A stretch of 64,000 nt of DNA from NCBI RefSeq assembly GCF_902459465.1, contig NC_047076.1, positions 4,415,488 to 4,479,487 of the forward strand. The letters run 5' to 3'. This stretch comes from Asterias rubens (taxonomy: Eukaryota > Echinodermata > Asteroidea > Forcipulatida > Asteriidae). The notes below the pieces were generated by a model. The model ran no database searches, was not told the origin of the DNA, and saw nothing but the letters and a program-made list of their open reading frames with translations. The translations under genes were made by a program, and so were the position numbers. Of the stretch, positions 12,801-23,800 are shown piece after piece; the stretch's first letter is position 1, and every line of letters begins with the position of its first letter.

Positions 12801-15800
12801 AAATTTCAAGTTAGTTTTGAAGCTGGAGAGAGTGCCTACTAGTCAGAGGTTCAGTGGAAAAGCATCCCAAAGAAATCAGTTAGAACACCCCAGGGGCCGG
12901 CCAAATTTCATAGAGTTGTTTAAGCACGAAAAGCAGCTAAGCACAATAAAATCATGCTTACCAGAATAAGAATACCAACCAAACAAGCAGCTCTACGAAA
13001 TTGGGCACTGACATCAGGCAAGCACCAACCCCAAAAAATGTTTTCTACCTACTCTACTTTCATGATTGACGCTATTGAACTTGTCACAGCACACACATTC
13101 AGGGGCTCTGCACGATACAAAGCACCACCATGAGTTCAGAGAAGGCTTCCTTTCAGGTGCAGTTATCACAGTCCACATACATGTACAGGGTGTTTAAAAA
13201 AAACTATACACTTTTGAAATGGCTGCCAAATAACAATATTTATGATTCTGGGGGAAAAGGTTTAGATGTATGGACAGCTTATAAATGGGCTCACATTATA
13301 TGACACCAAAAAGTCTGAAAATACTTCATGGTTGGGTGAGCACTGCTCACTTTTGTAGGGTATGAAAATCAGGTTGCGCGGTAAACGGCCTTCCAATTTG
13401 TAAGAGGTTAGTCCTTTGGAGCTGACAAAATTCACTCCAAGATGTCGGCTACTTATTCTTCAGTGAGCAGTGCTCACCCAAGCATGAATTATTTTCAGAC
13501 TTTTTGGTGTCATATGAAAGTTGAATCCATAAGCTATCCATACATCTAAACCTTCAAAAGTGTGTAGTTTTTTTTAGACACACAGTATTTCCAAATTGGT
13601 ACAAAGTGCATTTTGTGAAAAAAGCAACTGCAAACTCCTGGTGGTGCTCTGTATCCATGACAGACACATCAACTCCCCTACCTTTGTATGAACCCAAAAT
13701 GCTGGGGCGTATTCACTGTACTTGATTACTAGCCCCAATTGGGAATCTGTCCGCAACAGTTTGGGAGATGTGCACATAGAATAGCCGCCTACTGTTCGGA
13801 CGCCCGAAATGAAAAAGTCAACCCTTCAACGAAGTAAAACAGAAAGACATTAAGAATTTTGATCCAAACCTTCCAAAAGATGGGTGTAACTAAGTAAAGT
13901 CTCTCCCTTGTCTCCCACAACATCAGGGATGTGATAGGCTGTTGAAAAAAACTGTGAGCACAAAGCATGAAAGCTTGCGAGAATGAAAGCTTTTGAGCGC
14001 AAAAAGTGAAAGCTTGCAAGCGCAAAAGCTAGCGAGCGTGAAGCCTGCTTTATACATTAATCATTAGTTTTAAAAGCTCTACTTTGCAATCTGGGGGCAT
14101 TTCATATAGTTTTTATCTTCATGTTTTTAAATTAATCTTAATCACAAAAAGGAAGACAAAAACTACATTGTATCCCAGTTGTTTTTTTTGGCAGGGGGGG
14201 GGGGGTAAAAACAAAATGGATTTTCAGTTTGAAAGGGAGAAATCACATCCCTGATAATATTAGTTAGTAGAAAGTCTTCCTACATGTGTAAAGTGTATGT
14301 GTACAGTGGGAGGAGTCCTGCACAGTGGGAGGCGTCTCACTAGTGCAAGTTTTGACTGTACCTGTGTGTGGACCCATAAGGTTGGAGGGTGATCACTTTT
14401 CTGTACGGCAAGATCAAAAGTGCCTTCCTCTTGGAAAGTTCTCATTGTTGTACTCATGGAAAAGCCAGTGAAACTATCCATCCCTGGTATGAAGAAGTCC
14501 ACCCTAAACAGGGGGCAAGCACACCAATGGCTTGTTTTAGAGAGATGTTACATCATTGAGCAAGTTCTGCTGAGCGACTAGACCTAACCAGAGCCGTGTA
14601 TTGGAGACCAGAAACTGAGACAGAGCTCTCAAATTGACCAAAGTCAATCTCACTGCTGGTTGTGGTTAGGCTAGTCGGTCTAGTCATGTCTAGTTCGCCA
14701 ACCCAACCAGCTCCTTGGTGACATTCCCCATCAAAATAGACGCGCCAATTGCAACTATTAAGTTTTATTTGTGGTTTATTGTTAGCGGTAAAACTTTGGG
14801 TAACAATTTAATACACTGCTCTAGAATTGCAAGGGTCGTGGGTTTGAATCCCACCCGAGTAACATGCCTGTGATATTTTTCACAGGACTCGGGAAAGTAC
14901 TGAGTATACAGTGAAATGGGTAAAAACCAAAATTAATATTCTTTATCCCCGATACAATTATTTGACATCTCTTATAATTTAATAGCGGATGACATTTTCC
15001 GCATCATTGACACAAGAAAACCTTTGGTCAGTTGCTAAGTCCCTGCAAGATCACTCGGCTAGAGCCCTTTTCACGTTCTATCTGTCATCCACGGTGAATG
15101 CAGCCCAGGGGAGGCCCCAGGAGTTTGTTTACCCCAATTTCACCCTGACACGCTTTCACTGTCCCTATAGATTCTACAGGGTTCCTGCTTCTAGGGTGTA
15201 TGCCCATTTGCGTTGCCGGGGCAGACTGGGGATGAAGGGATCATAGTGTGAAAAGGCTTGATAAAGGCCAAGTCACACTGCAGCGATAACAAAAACGATA
15301 ACGATAATGACGCAAAGAGAACGTATTCTATTGGTTGAATTGCTCCACGCAGAATAAGCCCACGCTTATTCAACCAATCGAGGGCATGCATTTTTATCAG
15401 TCTCGTTTTTGTTATTGGGGCCTGTGTGACCGGCCTTAAGAGTGTGAAAAGGGCCTAACTTTTCTCAGGTAGCCTTCAGCCAAACTACTCAGGCACACCC
15501 AAACATAGAGAACAAAAAGTGCTTGTCCCCATGCAATGTGGTTCCATACACTTAGCAGAACCACTGGTTCCCCATTTGAAATGACAAAGAATTAATAAAG
15601 CCTGGTTCATACTTTCTATGAATTGCTAAAAGTTTTGAAGTCACATGGCTGTTTTGCAGCTAATGTTTCGCAGGAGTTGAGCACAAGTCAACTGGTGCAA
15701 ATAATTCTTTGTGGATTCGTCGCGCCAAAATTTGTGTAACATTAGCATTCGCAGGAAGTGTGAAAAACCAGGTTTTTTAGTAGAGAAAGAAAAACAGTTA

Positions 15801-17798
15801 CCATTGTCCTGCTTTGAAATGGAAATTAGGATTGGCGACTTTCAATGTCAAGAATTTCACTGAAGGTGAAACTTCTTTTAGTTCAGTTACAGTAGCATTG
15901 CTGATACCCTGAAATGAAAAAAAAAACCAAGAAAAGAAGTCAATCGAACCGCCTGCCAAAAGCAAATTTGTTCACGTTTACTTGACGTGTTCCCATTGGA
16001 GTTTTTGAAACTCCGCTGCCATGCGGAAAATTACAGTGACTGGCTTTGGTATAATTCTACTGTGCTTTCCCACCTAGACCGCATGACGCATGAATAGCGT
16101 TTTAAAAAAGACTGAATTTCAAGTGTTGATTTTGGGTCGCACAAATATCTTTCAATCCTGCCAGGCATCACCCATAAAACTGCAGAGATAAATCTTCCCT
16201 CGGTGTTTTCTTTAAATGAAACAGTTTAACTGTAGATGATAAAACCATGTTCTTAGTTCCTTTTCATTTTGATCCCTGCCTTGTAAATAAAATCCCGGTC
16301 CAGTAAAGATTCTGAGCTACAAGTCATGTGGTCTTGCACCCTCAACTTATATATCCTGTGAGGAGTTTGTTGCAGTATTTGACAGATACAGAAACTTAAA
16401 GATGCTATGTCAGATTTTTGGCCCCAAACATTAAAAAATAGATTTATTTTGAGTGAATGTAATTTCAAAGAGTATCACCCGCTCTAACGAAAACAAGTTT
16501 AACTTTTACTTTTAATTATCAGGAACCATGACAAAAATTTAAAACGTTTCTTATAAAACACATAAGAACTGGTCACGTGATATATTGTCGGGATCCCGAC
16601 AAAAACAAATTTTGAGCACTTTATTTCACTGCTAATAATTGGCGGACTTTTTCAAGCAATGGCTCTAATGAAAGCTTGTAACTTTCTCGACCCCCATCAA
16701 AATACATTGAATTTTAAATCGGCCAAAAATCTTTAGCATCTTTAAGTCAAGGTAGATTTCTCAGTACATGTATTAGTGTATCTTAAAAATTAAAGGCAGC
16801 TTTTGAATATTATGTGCAATTCTTACCGGTTGCCTGAAGTTATGTGCTGTTCTGTCAAGATGATCACTCATTCTTCTGCCAAAATTTTTCCTACTGGAGA
16901 AATGTATTGCAATTCTATCATTATTATTACTTTAGAAGTAAACCTGAAAACCTCTTTGTACACTGGAGTGAATTTCCTGTTTAACATTTGAAAAAAGGAA
17001 CGAACCTCATTAGTTCTATCTAGCCGACATACGTAACGTATTATTATCAATTCTTGTCTGTTATTTATCATTATAAAAAATATACTCAAATCACTCTCAG
17101 TCCACCAACAGTGTGACACTGTCCCCTGCTGTGGTTGAGTGAAGCCTGCTGGTTCAATACTTCCTGTGAATGCGAAGCGAATGTTGACGTGACAAAATTC
17201 GCAATGAATATTGCACAGCAGTTCAGCTCTGCTCAACGCACTTTGGAATAACACTGCAAAAGGATAGTTGTGATGTCAAGTTCGCTTCGAACCGGGCTTT
17301 AGACTAGACCATGGAGGACTCCATGACTAGACCCAGTAACTGGGGCGCTGTATTCCTTTTTTCAATCAAACCCAGTTACTCATTCTCGCTGGGTCTCCCA
17401 GCTTTAGACCAACTTATAAACATAATAATATGCTTAAATTATCCCCCTTTAATTATCATGGTGTGTGTCTGTTCCTTGCTCTATGGTGAGACATGGTGAG
17501 ACCATGGAGGTAACACCCATGGTGAGACTTTGATATCTACCTCCATGCTTTGATATATAAAATCACTAACCATTCACAAGCTAAGTCTGTAAATGGAAAA
17601 CTAAAAAATAATTGTATTTGTAACAACAAGACTTGCCAAGATTTTTTGTTTTTAGTTAGACCATGTACTATGTAGACCTTACCTGCTAGTGCTAGTGCTA
17701 GTTGTAAAATCAAATGCACTTGAAGAGAGTTTATTAACAGTGGCTTGTCGTGAACAAGATGAATTCAACCGATGTAGAATAGAGTGCAGTATAGACAT
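9878..17798 (-). CDS. OXNAD1: Oxidoreductase NAD-binding domain-containing protein 1 (7 exons, complete)
   Basis: Exons in coding order: 17798-17683, 16893-16827, 15908-15802, 14503-14362, 11549-11304, 10713-10620, 10044-9878. Lengths 116, 67, 107, 142, 246, 94 and 167 keep one frame of 312 aa, the human length. Exon 1 encodes a Ser/Thr/Arg-rich, acid-poor leader starting MSILHSILHRLN, typical of a mitochondrial import peptide. Exon 2 carries MSDHLDRTA, matching the family's DHMERTA. The FAD-binding-like barrel includes FKAGQWVDFFIPG. The NAD-binding half carries LLAGGIGINPMYSILQQ, and near the end FICGPPPM; the C-terminus is EKWW, as in vertebrate OXNAD1. The protein is a ferredoxin-reductase-fold NAD(P)H oxidoreductase of mitochondria whose substrate is poorly defined even in vertebrates. 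It converges on the TEX12-like gene and lies head-to-tail behind DPY19L3. Introns hold many fold-back repeats. Confidence 0.93.
10942..11287. mobile_element. MITE with GATATCG-rich inverted ends (hAT-like)
   Basis: Begins agcttgggcgataccatgat and ends ..aaatcgatatcgtcaagctt. The interior repeats 'atcgaatatcgtgata' in both orientations. Non-coding, within an OXNAD1 intron. The hAT label is by resemblance only. Confidence 0.65.
12004..12232. mobile_element. MITE, AGACCCT inverted ends
   Basis: Runs from agaccct to agggtct, with inverted internal blocks 'gttcgccattttgtgtgcca' and 'caaacacaaaatggctgaca'. Resembles the GACCCTTCCCATG elements at 32,344 and 55,387. In an OXNAD1 intron. Confidence 0.6.
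13187..13580. mobile_element. Long fold-back element, ~390 bp
   Basis: Left arm 'ctatacacttttgaaatggc', 'gtttagatgtatggacagct', 'gacaccaaaaagtctgaaaa', 'tgggtgagcactgctcac'. The right arm repeats these inverted, ending 'ttcaaaagtgtgtagttttt'. Non-coding, in an OXNAD1 intron. Confidence 0.8.
14795..14975 (+). mobile_element. tRNA-derived SINE ('gggtttgaatcccacccgag' type)
   Basis: A tRNA-like T-arm (gggtttgaatcccacccgag) is followed by 'acaggactcgggaaagtact', 'gagtatacag' and 'ttctttatccccgat'. Copies: 48,520-48,705 (-, with the fuller head 'agtctagttggtaagacact' on that strand) and fragments at 21,515-21,690 and 26,455-26,510. Confidence 0.65.
15263..15439. mobile_element. Fold-back MITE 'aaggccaagtcacactgcag'
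   Basis: Inverted arms with 'aacgataatgacgcaaagag' and 'ctattggttgaa'/'ttcaaccaat'. The second copy is at 27,903-28,080, with ends aaaggcccagtcccac and gtgggaccgagcctt. Confidence 0.75.
16396..16745. mobile_element. MITE, TTAAAGATGCTA inverted ends
   Basis: Left end ttaaagatgctatgtcagat, then tttttggcc. Right end ggccaaaaatctttagcatc, then tttaa. About 350 bp, non-coding, beside OXNAD1 exon 2. Confidence 0.75.
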
Positions 17799-17921
17799 AT
17801 TATAACGTTTTCTAATCTAATTTGTCGACAGGACATCAACAACACTCCAACAGAGCAGCAGTCAGCCGGCCATCGATCGGGATACAAAATCACCAAGCAG
17901 CTAGCTGCCTGAAGAATTGGG

Positions 17922-18374
17922 ACTTGCCGTCAACTCGCTGTCAACTCACTTGCGCCGTCAACTCGCCGTCAACTCCTCCAATATACATTTAAAATCCACA
18001 AAAGAAACATAGAACTGTAAAGTATCAGCTCAAAGAGAATTCGCGAAAGTTTTAGGTCATATTTCGGAATAAAAATTGAGTTTTTTTCTCGTGAAAAAAT
18101 TATCTCGAAACAGCAAAACCGTCGGCCGCCATCTTGCTTTTTGACATTGATTAGTCTTGGCCCAAGATGTCAATGATTGGTACTTTTTTTTTATCAACAC
18201 AAAGTCGTTTTTGTGAATGAATTTTTTACCGAAAACCATGAGAAATATGTAGTTTAGCCCCGACTTAACACTTCCGTGTCCCATTTATAAATTTTTCATG
18301 TAAATTTAATGAGTTGACGGCACGAAAATGAGTTGACGGCGAGTTGACGGTAAGTCGGCGAGTGGACGGCAAGT
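17922..18374. mobile_element. MITE with repeated GAGTTGACGGC subterminal units, upstream of OXNAD1
   Basis: Terminal inverted repeats ACTTGCCGTCaACTCGCtG and, inverted, ACTTGCCGTCcACTCGCCG (17 of 19 match). Each end carries about four units of CCGTCAACTC, in opposite orientations. It starts only about 125 bp upstream of the OXNAD1 start codon, so it lies in the promoter area. Contains a YY1-like GGCCGCCATCTTG near 18,127. Confidence 0.8.
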
Positions 18375-18416
18375 AGTACAAGTGGGTAGGACCGGAAGAA
18401 TTCAAGCGCAGCTACC

Positions 18417-18516
18417 TAGCCGCGAATTCCCAGCCGCGAACGCCCAATTTACGGCCGAAAATTCCAGCCGCTAATTCGAGAGGCCGGCCGGCCATTATAT
18501 GGCAGCCGCGAATTTC
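18417..18516. repeat. Five imperfect copies of CAGCCGCGAATTCC
   Basis: Units read tagccgcgaattcc, cagccgcgaacgcc, cggccgaaaattcc, cagccgctaattcg and cagccgcgaatttc. CG-dense against an AT-rich background, next to the GAGTTGACGGC MITE. Confidence 0.7.
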
Positions 18517-20125
18517 AAACTATAGTCTCACAGCGATAAAAATTACTAACTAACTTGAATGATTCACATTATTTTAGTAAATATAACCTAAACTTTGTCT
18601 AAACAAGGTGGTTTTGCAAAAGTAAGGACAATATGACTAATCTGGACAAAATTAGGTCAAAATAACTGATTGTTTAATGCTTATTCGATCTGTCAAAAGT
18701 TAATAAATTAACATAACCAACTTTCTGAATATCTGTTTTCTTGGAAAAGAAAAAGCGTTGCTTTCACCTTAAATTCATCCATACAGAATATTACACAACA
18801 ATAATTCAACAAATTTTTATCAAATTCAGCTTTTTTTGTGGGTTTGGGGGGGGGGGGGGGGGGTGGGGTGGAAGCCTCACACATTAATACTAGACTACCG
18901 GACTACGGCATGGTGGGAGTATGCGAGGTTTGCCAAAGCACCATGTAAAAATAATGTCTTTTGAGAAATGTTGGTTGTAAAAAGAATCGGTGGTTGACAA
19001 CTCAACGTTTCGATCAGTATGACCTTCTCCTGGAAAAGATCGGAGCATCTGATAGAAACGTTGAGTTGTGCAACTACCGGGTCTATTTTTTTTCAGAACC
19101 AAGTTCTCAAAGAGATGTTTCACCTATCTCACCTACCTGTGTGCTGTATATACTCCCCCAGCAGGCTGGGAGATAGGAAAGATTAAAGGGATGTTATTGG
19201 CCCAATGACCAGGGTTCCATGGAGCAATATTTTATTGCACCATGATGAGGGCACTAATGTAAAGCGCATACTGTTTCTGTAAAATGACTTATTATTACTT
19301 ATTTATTATCCATACTAATTATTGACAACTTTACATGCTATAAATCACTCCGTATCAAGAGAACGAAGGTGGGTTCACCAGACGCAAACTAGGCCCTCAA
19401 AACTTTTACGATAAATGTTGATACTGTACTGTTAATTTTCATAAAACATTATATGGCATTTTAAACACATGGACCCTGTATTTTACATAGTACACAAGTT
19501 AATTAAAGTAATGCTTTTTGGCTCAATAGCAACATTCTTACAAACACATGGCATCCCTTTATTAAAATAAAAACCAACAAGGGCATAATGTTTATATACA
19601 ATCAAATCAAACAAAAACGTTTTGTTAATATTTATATGACCATGTTAAACTTCCTTCATAGGTAGTACAACAGGCTACACTAGGCAAATTTAATTCACAA
19701 CTTTCATGAAACTATGTTCATTTTTCAGTGTATTAATCGAGAGTGATTTACTGTGACCCGTCTTTTCTTTTAGTTAAACAAGCAGACAAACAAACAAACA
19801 AACAAACAAACGTTTGAGAAATTGTACACAATCAAAAATCACTAAATAAACAATTACTAAGGATTCTATTTTTGGCACTCCCAAAAGGACAGTTTACTGT
19901 ATCAATTTCTTCCATTTTAAAGTATCAGATGCCTTGAAATCAGAGGCAGATTCACCATGACGATTTGGCTGCCGATGCTGCATACTCCACGAGTTGAGAA
20001 GGTTTCAGGAATGGCAAAATGAACAAGGGTGGTAAATATAGTTTACTACCATGTTTTAAAAGTACTTAATAATTATGCCTATTATAATTTTTTATTTTAA
20101 CAGCACCCACGAGTGATACATACCT

Positions 20126-20503
20126 TAAAGCCATTGGACACTTTCGGTAAACAGTATTGTCCAAAGGCCCACACTTCGTGTATCACAACTTATATATAAA
20201 ATAAAAAACCTGTGAAAATTTAGGCTCAATCGGTCATCGGAGTCGGGAGAAAAAAATGGGAAAACTCACCCTTGTTTCCGCATGTTTCGCCGCGTCATGA
20301 CATGTGTTTTAAACAAATCCGTAATTCGCGCTATCGAGAATTGATAATTGTTAATGTTTTCTCAAATAATAAAGCATTTCATGAAATAATATTTCAAGAG
20401 AAGTCTTTCACCATTATATTACCTTCTGTAAACCCTGTAAGTTATTTGTAAATCTGTGAACTTTTTGTTTGTTTTCTGTTCCGAAAGTGTATAATGGCTT
20501 TAA
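20126..20503. mobile_element. MITE 'TTAAAGCCATT-ACACTTTCGG'
   Basis: Ends taaagccattggacactttc and ..cgaaagtgtataatggctt are inverted repeats. A second copy, in opposite orientation, is at 53,670-54,043 with collinear interior (e.g. 'aaattttcacagg', 'cgtaattcgcgctatcgaga'). Distant relative of the GGACACT family. Confidence 0.8.
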
Positions 20504-20864
20504 ACAAACAAATACCTGCACTCTTTACAGAACTTTATACACCGGGCTCGGTAAACACTAGACACCTTTTATTTGCACCGCAAAAGTTTTTGTGCACTAG
20601 TGGGGAAAATGACATTGACTTACAAGGTAATTCCCTCGTTCTTGGCAGAGTGTGTATGTGTAACCCTACGCCAACACTAGACAATTTACCTGTAAAAAGA
20701 TGGCACAAATAATGCCGAACTGGTCTTTATAACTTCAAACAATAATGTTAAATAACTCTGCACAAAAAATTAGACTTGGGCATGAAGAAATCATGAACCT
20801 ATATTCTTTGGTTCTAAAGAGGTGGAATGAAGGCAAGTCATGGCTGACAAAAAACTTAAGTGTG

Positions 20865-23800
20865 TCAAAGTTTAAGAATGATATAAACGCTATTTTTAAA
20901 GACTTCTCTGAAAAATGGGGCGGGGTTCCTTCGGAGTTTGATGCAAGCTGGCTCCTTCTTAGCATTCACTTTATCCTCGATATCCCAGATCTCTGGCAGG
21001 CTGCATCCGGGCCTAGAATAATAATAACAACAACAAATAAATAAATAATTGAAATAACAATGGACAGATGTTCCTGGACAGATGTTCCTGGACAGATAAA
21101 CATTTAGTACAACCATGGTACAACCAAACAAGACAAGTGTGAAGCAGACGAGACAAGTGTAAGACAAAGCGAATAACTTACAATACGCTTAAGTTTATGA
21201 ATACAAGTTATTAAAGGAACTGAGCTCTTAAGTTGTTAACAAAGACAGATAGAGAGGTAGATGATTCAAGAGATCTTCACTTATACCCTGATCTGCGCAC
21301 ACACCAGGATTCTTCAAGGACGGCATAGTCAGCCTTAAGGTCTCTGATACCATTGTACACCTCCTCAATGGGTTTCCGACTGTACATTGAGTACACAACC
21401 TTAGTACGAGCTCTGGAGAGAGACACAACAAGATAAAATATTAAATAGATGGAAATTTGCAAGAGGGATAAAGAATACTCATTTTGGTTTTATCCATTAT
21501 ACACCAATGTTAGTTAGCACTTCATACTTGGTACTTTCCCGAGCTCTGTGAAAAAAAACACAGGCATTTTACTCGGGGGGGGGGGGGGGGGGGGGGATTC
21601 AAAACCCACAACCTTTGCAATTTTTTTTACAGAGCTCGGGAAAGTACTGAGTATACAGAAAAACAAACATCAGTGTATATGGGTACAACCAAAACTAAGA
21701 AAAGTCATGATTGGTAAACACAAATGCCCTGCAAACCTGTCTGATTCTTTGACCTCAGTGGTCCAAAAATAAATGGCTCTTGGGGTTTCCAAGACCAATC
21801 TAAGAGCAAGTTCGAGTGCGCACATTTAGTCCACCAGTGGTCGACCACAGACTAGCAACACACATGCGCAGTGACGTACTCACCCGAACAACTCGTTTGG
21901 TAGTCTAGTCAACCTTCCACCTGTTGCTAAAGTATCACTTGTTCCCCTCTGCGCTTAACACATGTTAGAATGGAACATGCTGTTGGGACCAGTGAAGAAA
22001 CCATGGGCTCGAGGCTGGTTCCAAATGATCAACCACAGTAGTCAACCAATGGTCGACCAGCCTGGGTTCGAGTCAAAATGGTCAACCTTTAGTTAACCAT
22101 TGTGCACACTCGAACTTGCTCTATATTGTTCAACAAGCTTGGTGCACTTTACCCGGACAATGGTGCTTAACAATTTTCTATTGAGCATAGTGAATGTCCA
22201 AAAAATAATGACATAATTTTGGTGTGATTGACTTACCTTAAGCGGGAATCTTCATAATGTGGATGGTTGACCACAGGTCTGAGTGTGGATAGTTTGACCG
22301 AAGCCATGGTGGGCATAGGACCAGCAAACACAGCATCTAGACAAGTAGATGAAAAGTGGACTACATTAATTGATGTAGAGTACAATTCATGTAGAGCCCA
22401 TGTACAGCCCATGTACAGCCCATAAAATACAGCCGATGCACACCCCGTTTCTTCAATAAACCATTTTCAGAGTAGAATAAACCAATTTGTCTTACTTTGT
22501 GGTGTGTTAGCTTTAATCCATTCCAGCATCTCTTCCTGTGGGGCGTTGCTGAAGTCTCCTTTAATACTCCATTGATGCTGAAGATTGCGAATCCCTCCAA
22601 TAGACATCAATGCAATGAGGATAACGATGAGAATCGAGTGTCTGGTCTTATCACGTACATAGCTGAAGATCTGCAACAGTCAAATACAACTAAAAAGTGA
22701 TGTGTGAAGCTTTGAATGATGTGAAAGATAACAATAAACTATAAATATAATCTCCTGAAGACGAGCAGAGTGTATTGTTCAAAACGTCGAGACCAAACCG
22801 GCTCTTTGCAGAGCCAACACTCCTCCAAAAGAGAATTATTTCATGGTTAAACCTGCAAGTTTACTATTATTTATAGTTTATTCTCAAAATACAACTACAC
22901 CCTGACCAAAATCAAACATCTTGGCTGACAATTAAATAAAGTCATGTGCAAAATGGCAGCTTAAGCAGCGCCAAAGACTGGAACACTACAGCCTTTTACT
23001 CTCATAGGTGACTCTAGTCAACTGCACTCATACCCCTCTTTTTTACCATAGGCAACTTTAGTCTCAGCATCTCAAAATCTCTCATCAAACGTAAAGGAAC
23101 CCAGTGTACATATTGAAAAGAGAGGGGGTTTTGACCCGGTGATCCTGGTTTGATTGACAGAGCATGTTGTGCCACAGCACCTTGTAAACCGTTACATGGT
23201 GCTTTGCCAAAGGAGTAGGTCTCATAATTCAAACGTATTCTAACATACCTTGCAGGACAATACTGTATGTTTACAGCCTGTGTGTCACTGAGTGACAGAT
23301 ATGCCAGCTAAATAAGAAGCCACTATTATTATTATCATCTACAAACAGTTGAGTAATAACAAACCTGTCTAGATGCAAGAAGACTTGAAACCAGACAAAG
23401 ATGCGGGGTGAGGAACAGTTTGAGTCTCATGATGATGAGAGCCATGGCAAGAAACGCCATCATCTGGAACAGGTGGTACACTAGCTGTAAATAACAAATA
23501 ATCATTGATTTTGTCAATACACATCTTAGGGTCTTTGGAGACAGGGATGTAATCCTTTGTTTTTATCCGGAAATCCGTTTTTTTAACCCCCACTAAAAAA
23601 ATAAACAAAAGCAACAAATATTAAAACAAAAAGTAGAAGCGAGCTAAAGTAAATTGAATAATGAGTATCCTCGATCACTGATTGAAAAATAAAACCAGTA
23701 GAACAAATTTAGCATAAAATCTTACCTCTCCATGGGGCTTTCCTTGAGTATCACTGAAACATGAATAAAAACAAAAACATTACACATATTATGTTAGTAA

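Larger units (their letters stand above)
17799..20864. other. Intergenic between DPY19L3 and OXNAD1
   Basis: Besides the elements listed separately it holds a long G tract (18,847-18,873), an inverted pair around 'caactcaacgtttcgatcag' (18,998-19,076), a (CAAA)n microsatellite (19,786-19,813) and a 375-bp MITE at 20,126. No gene recognised. Confidence 0.6.

Noticed and set aside
18057-18284. 75-aa ORF and an ATGGCGGCC start on the minus strand near 18,135
   Set aside because: Lies wholly within a TIR element; the ATGGCGGCC frame stops after a few codons.
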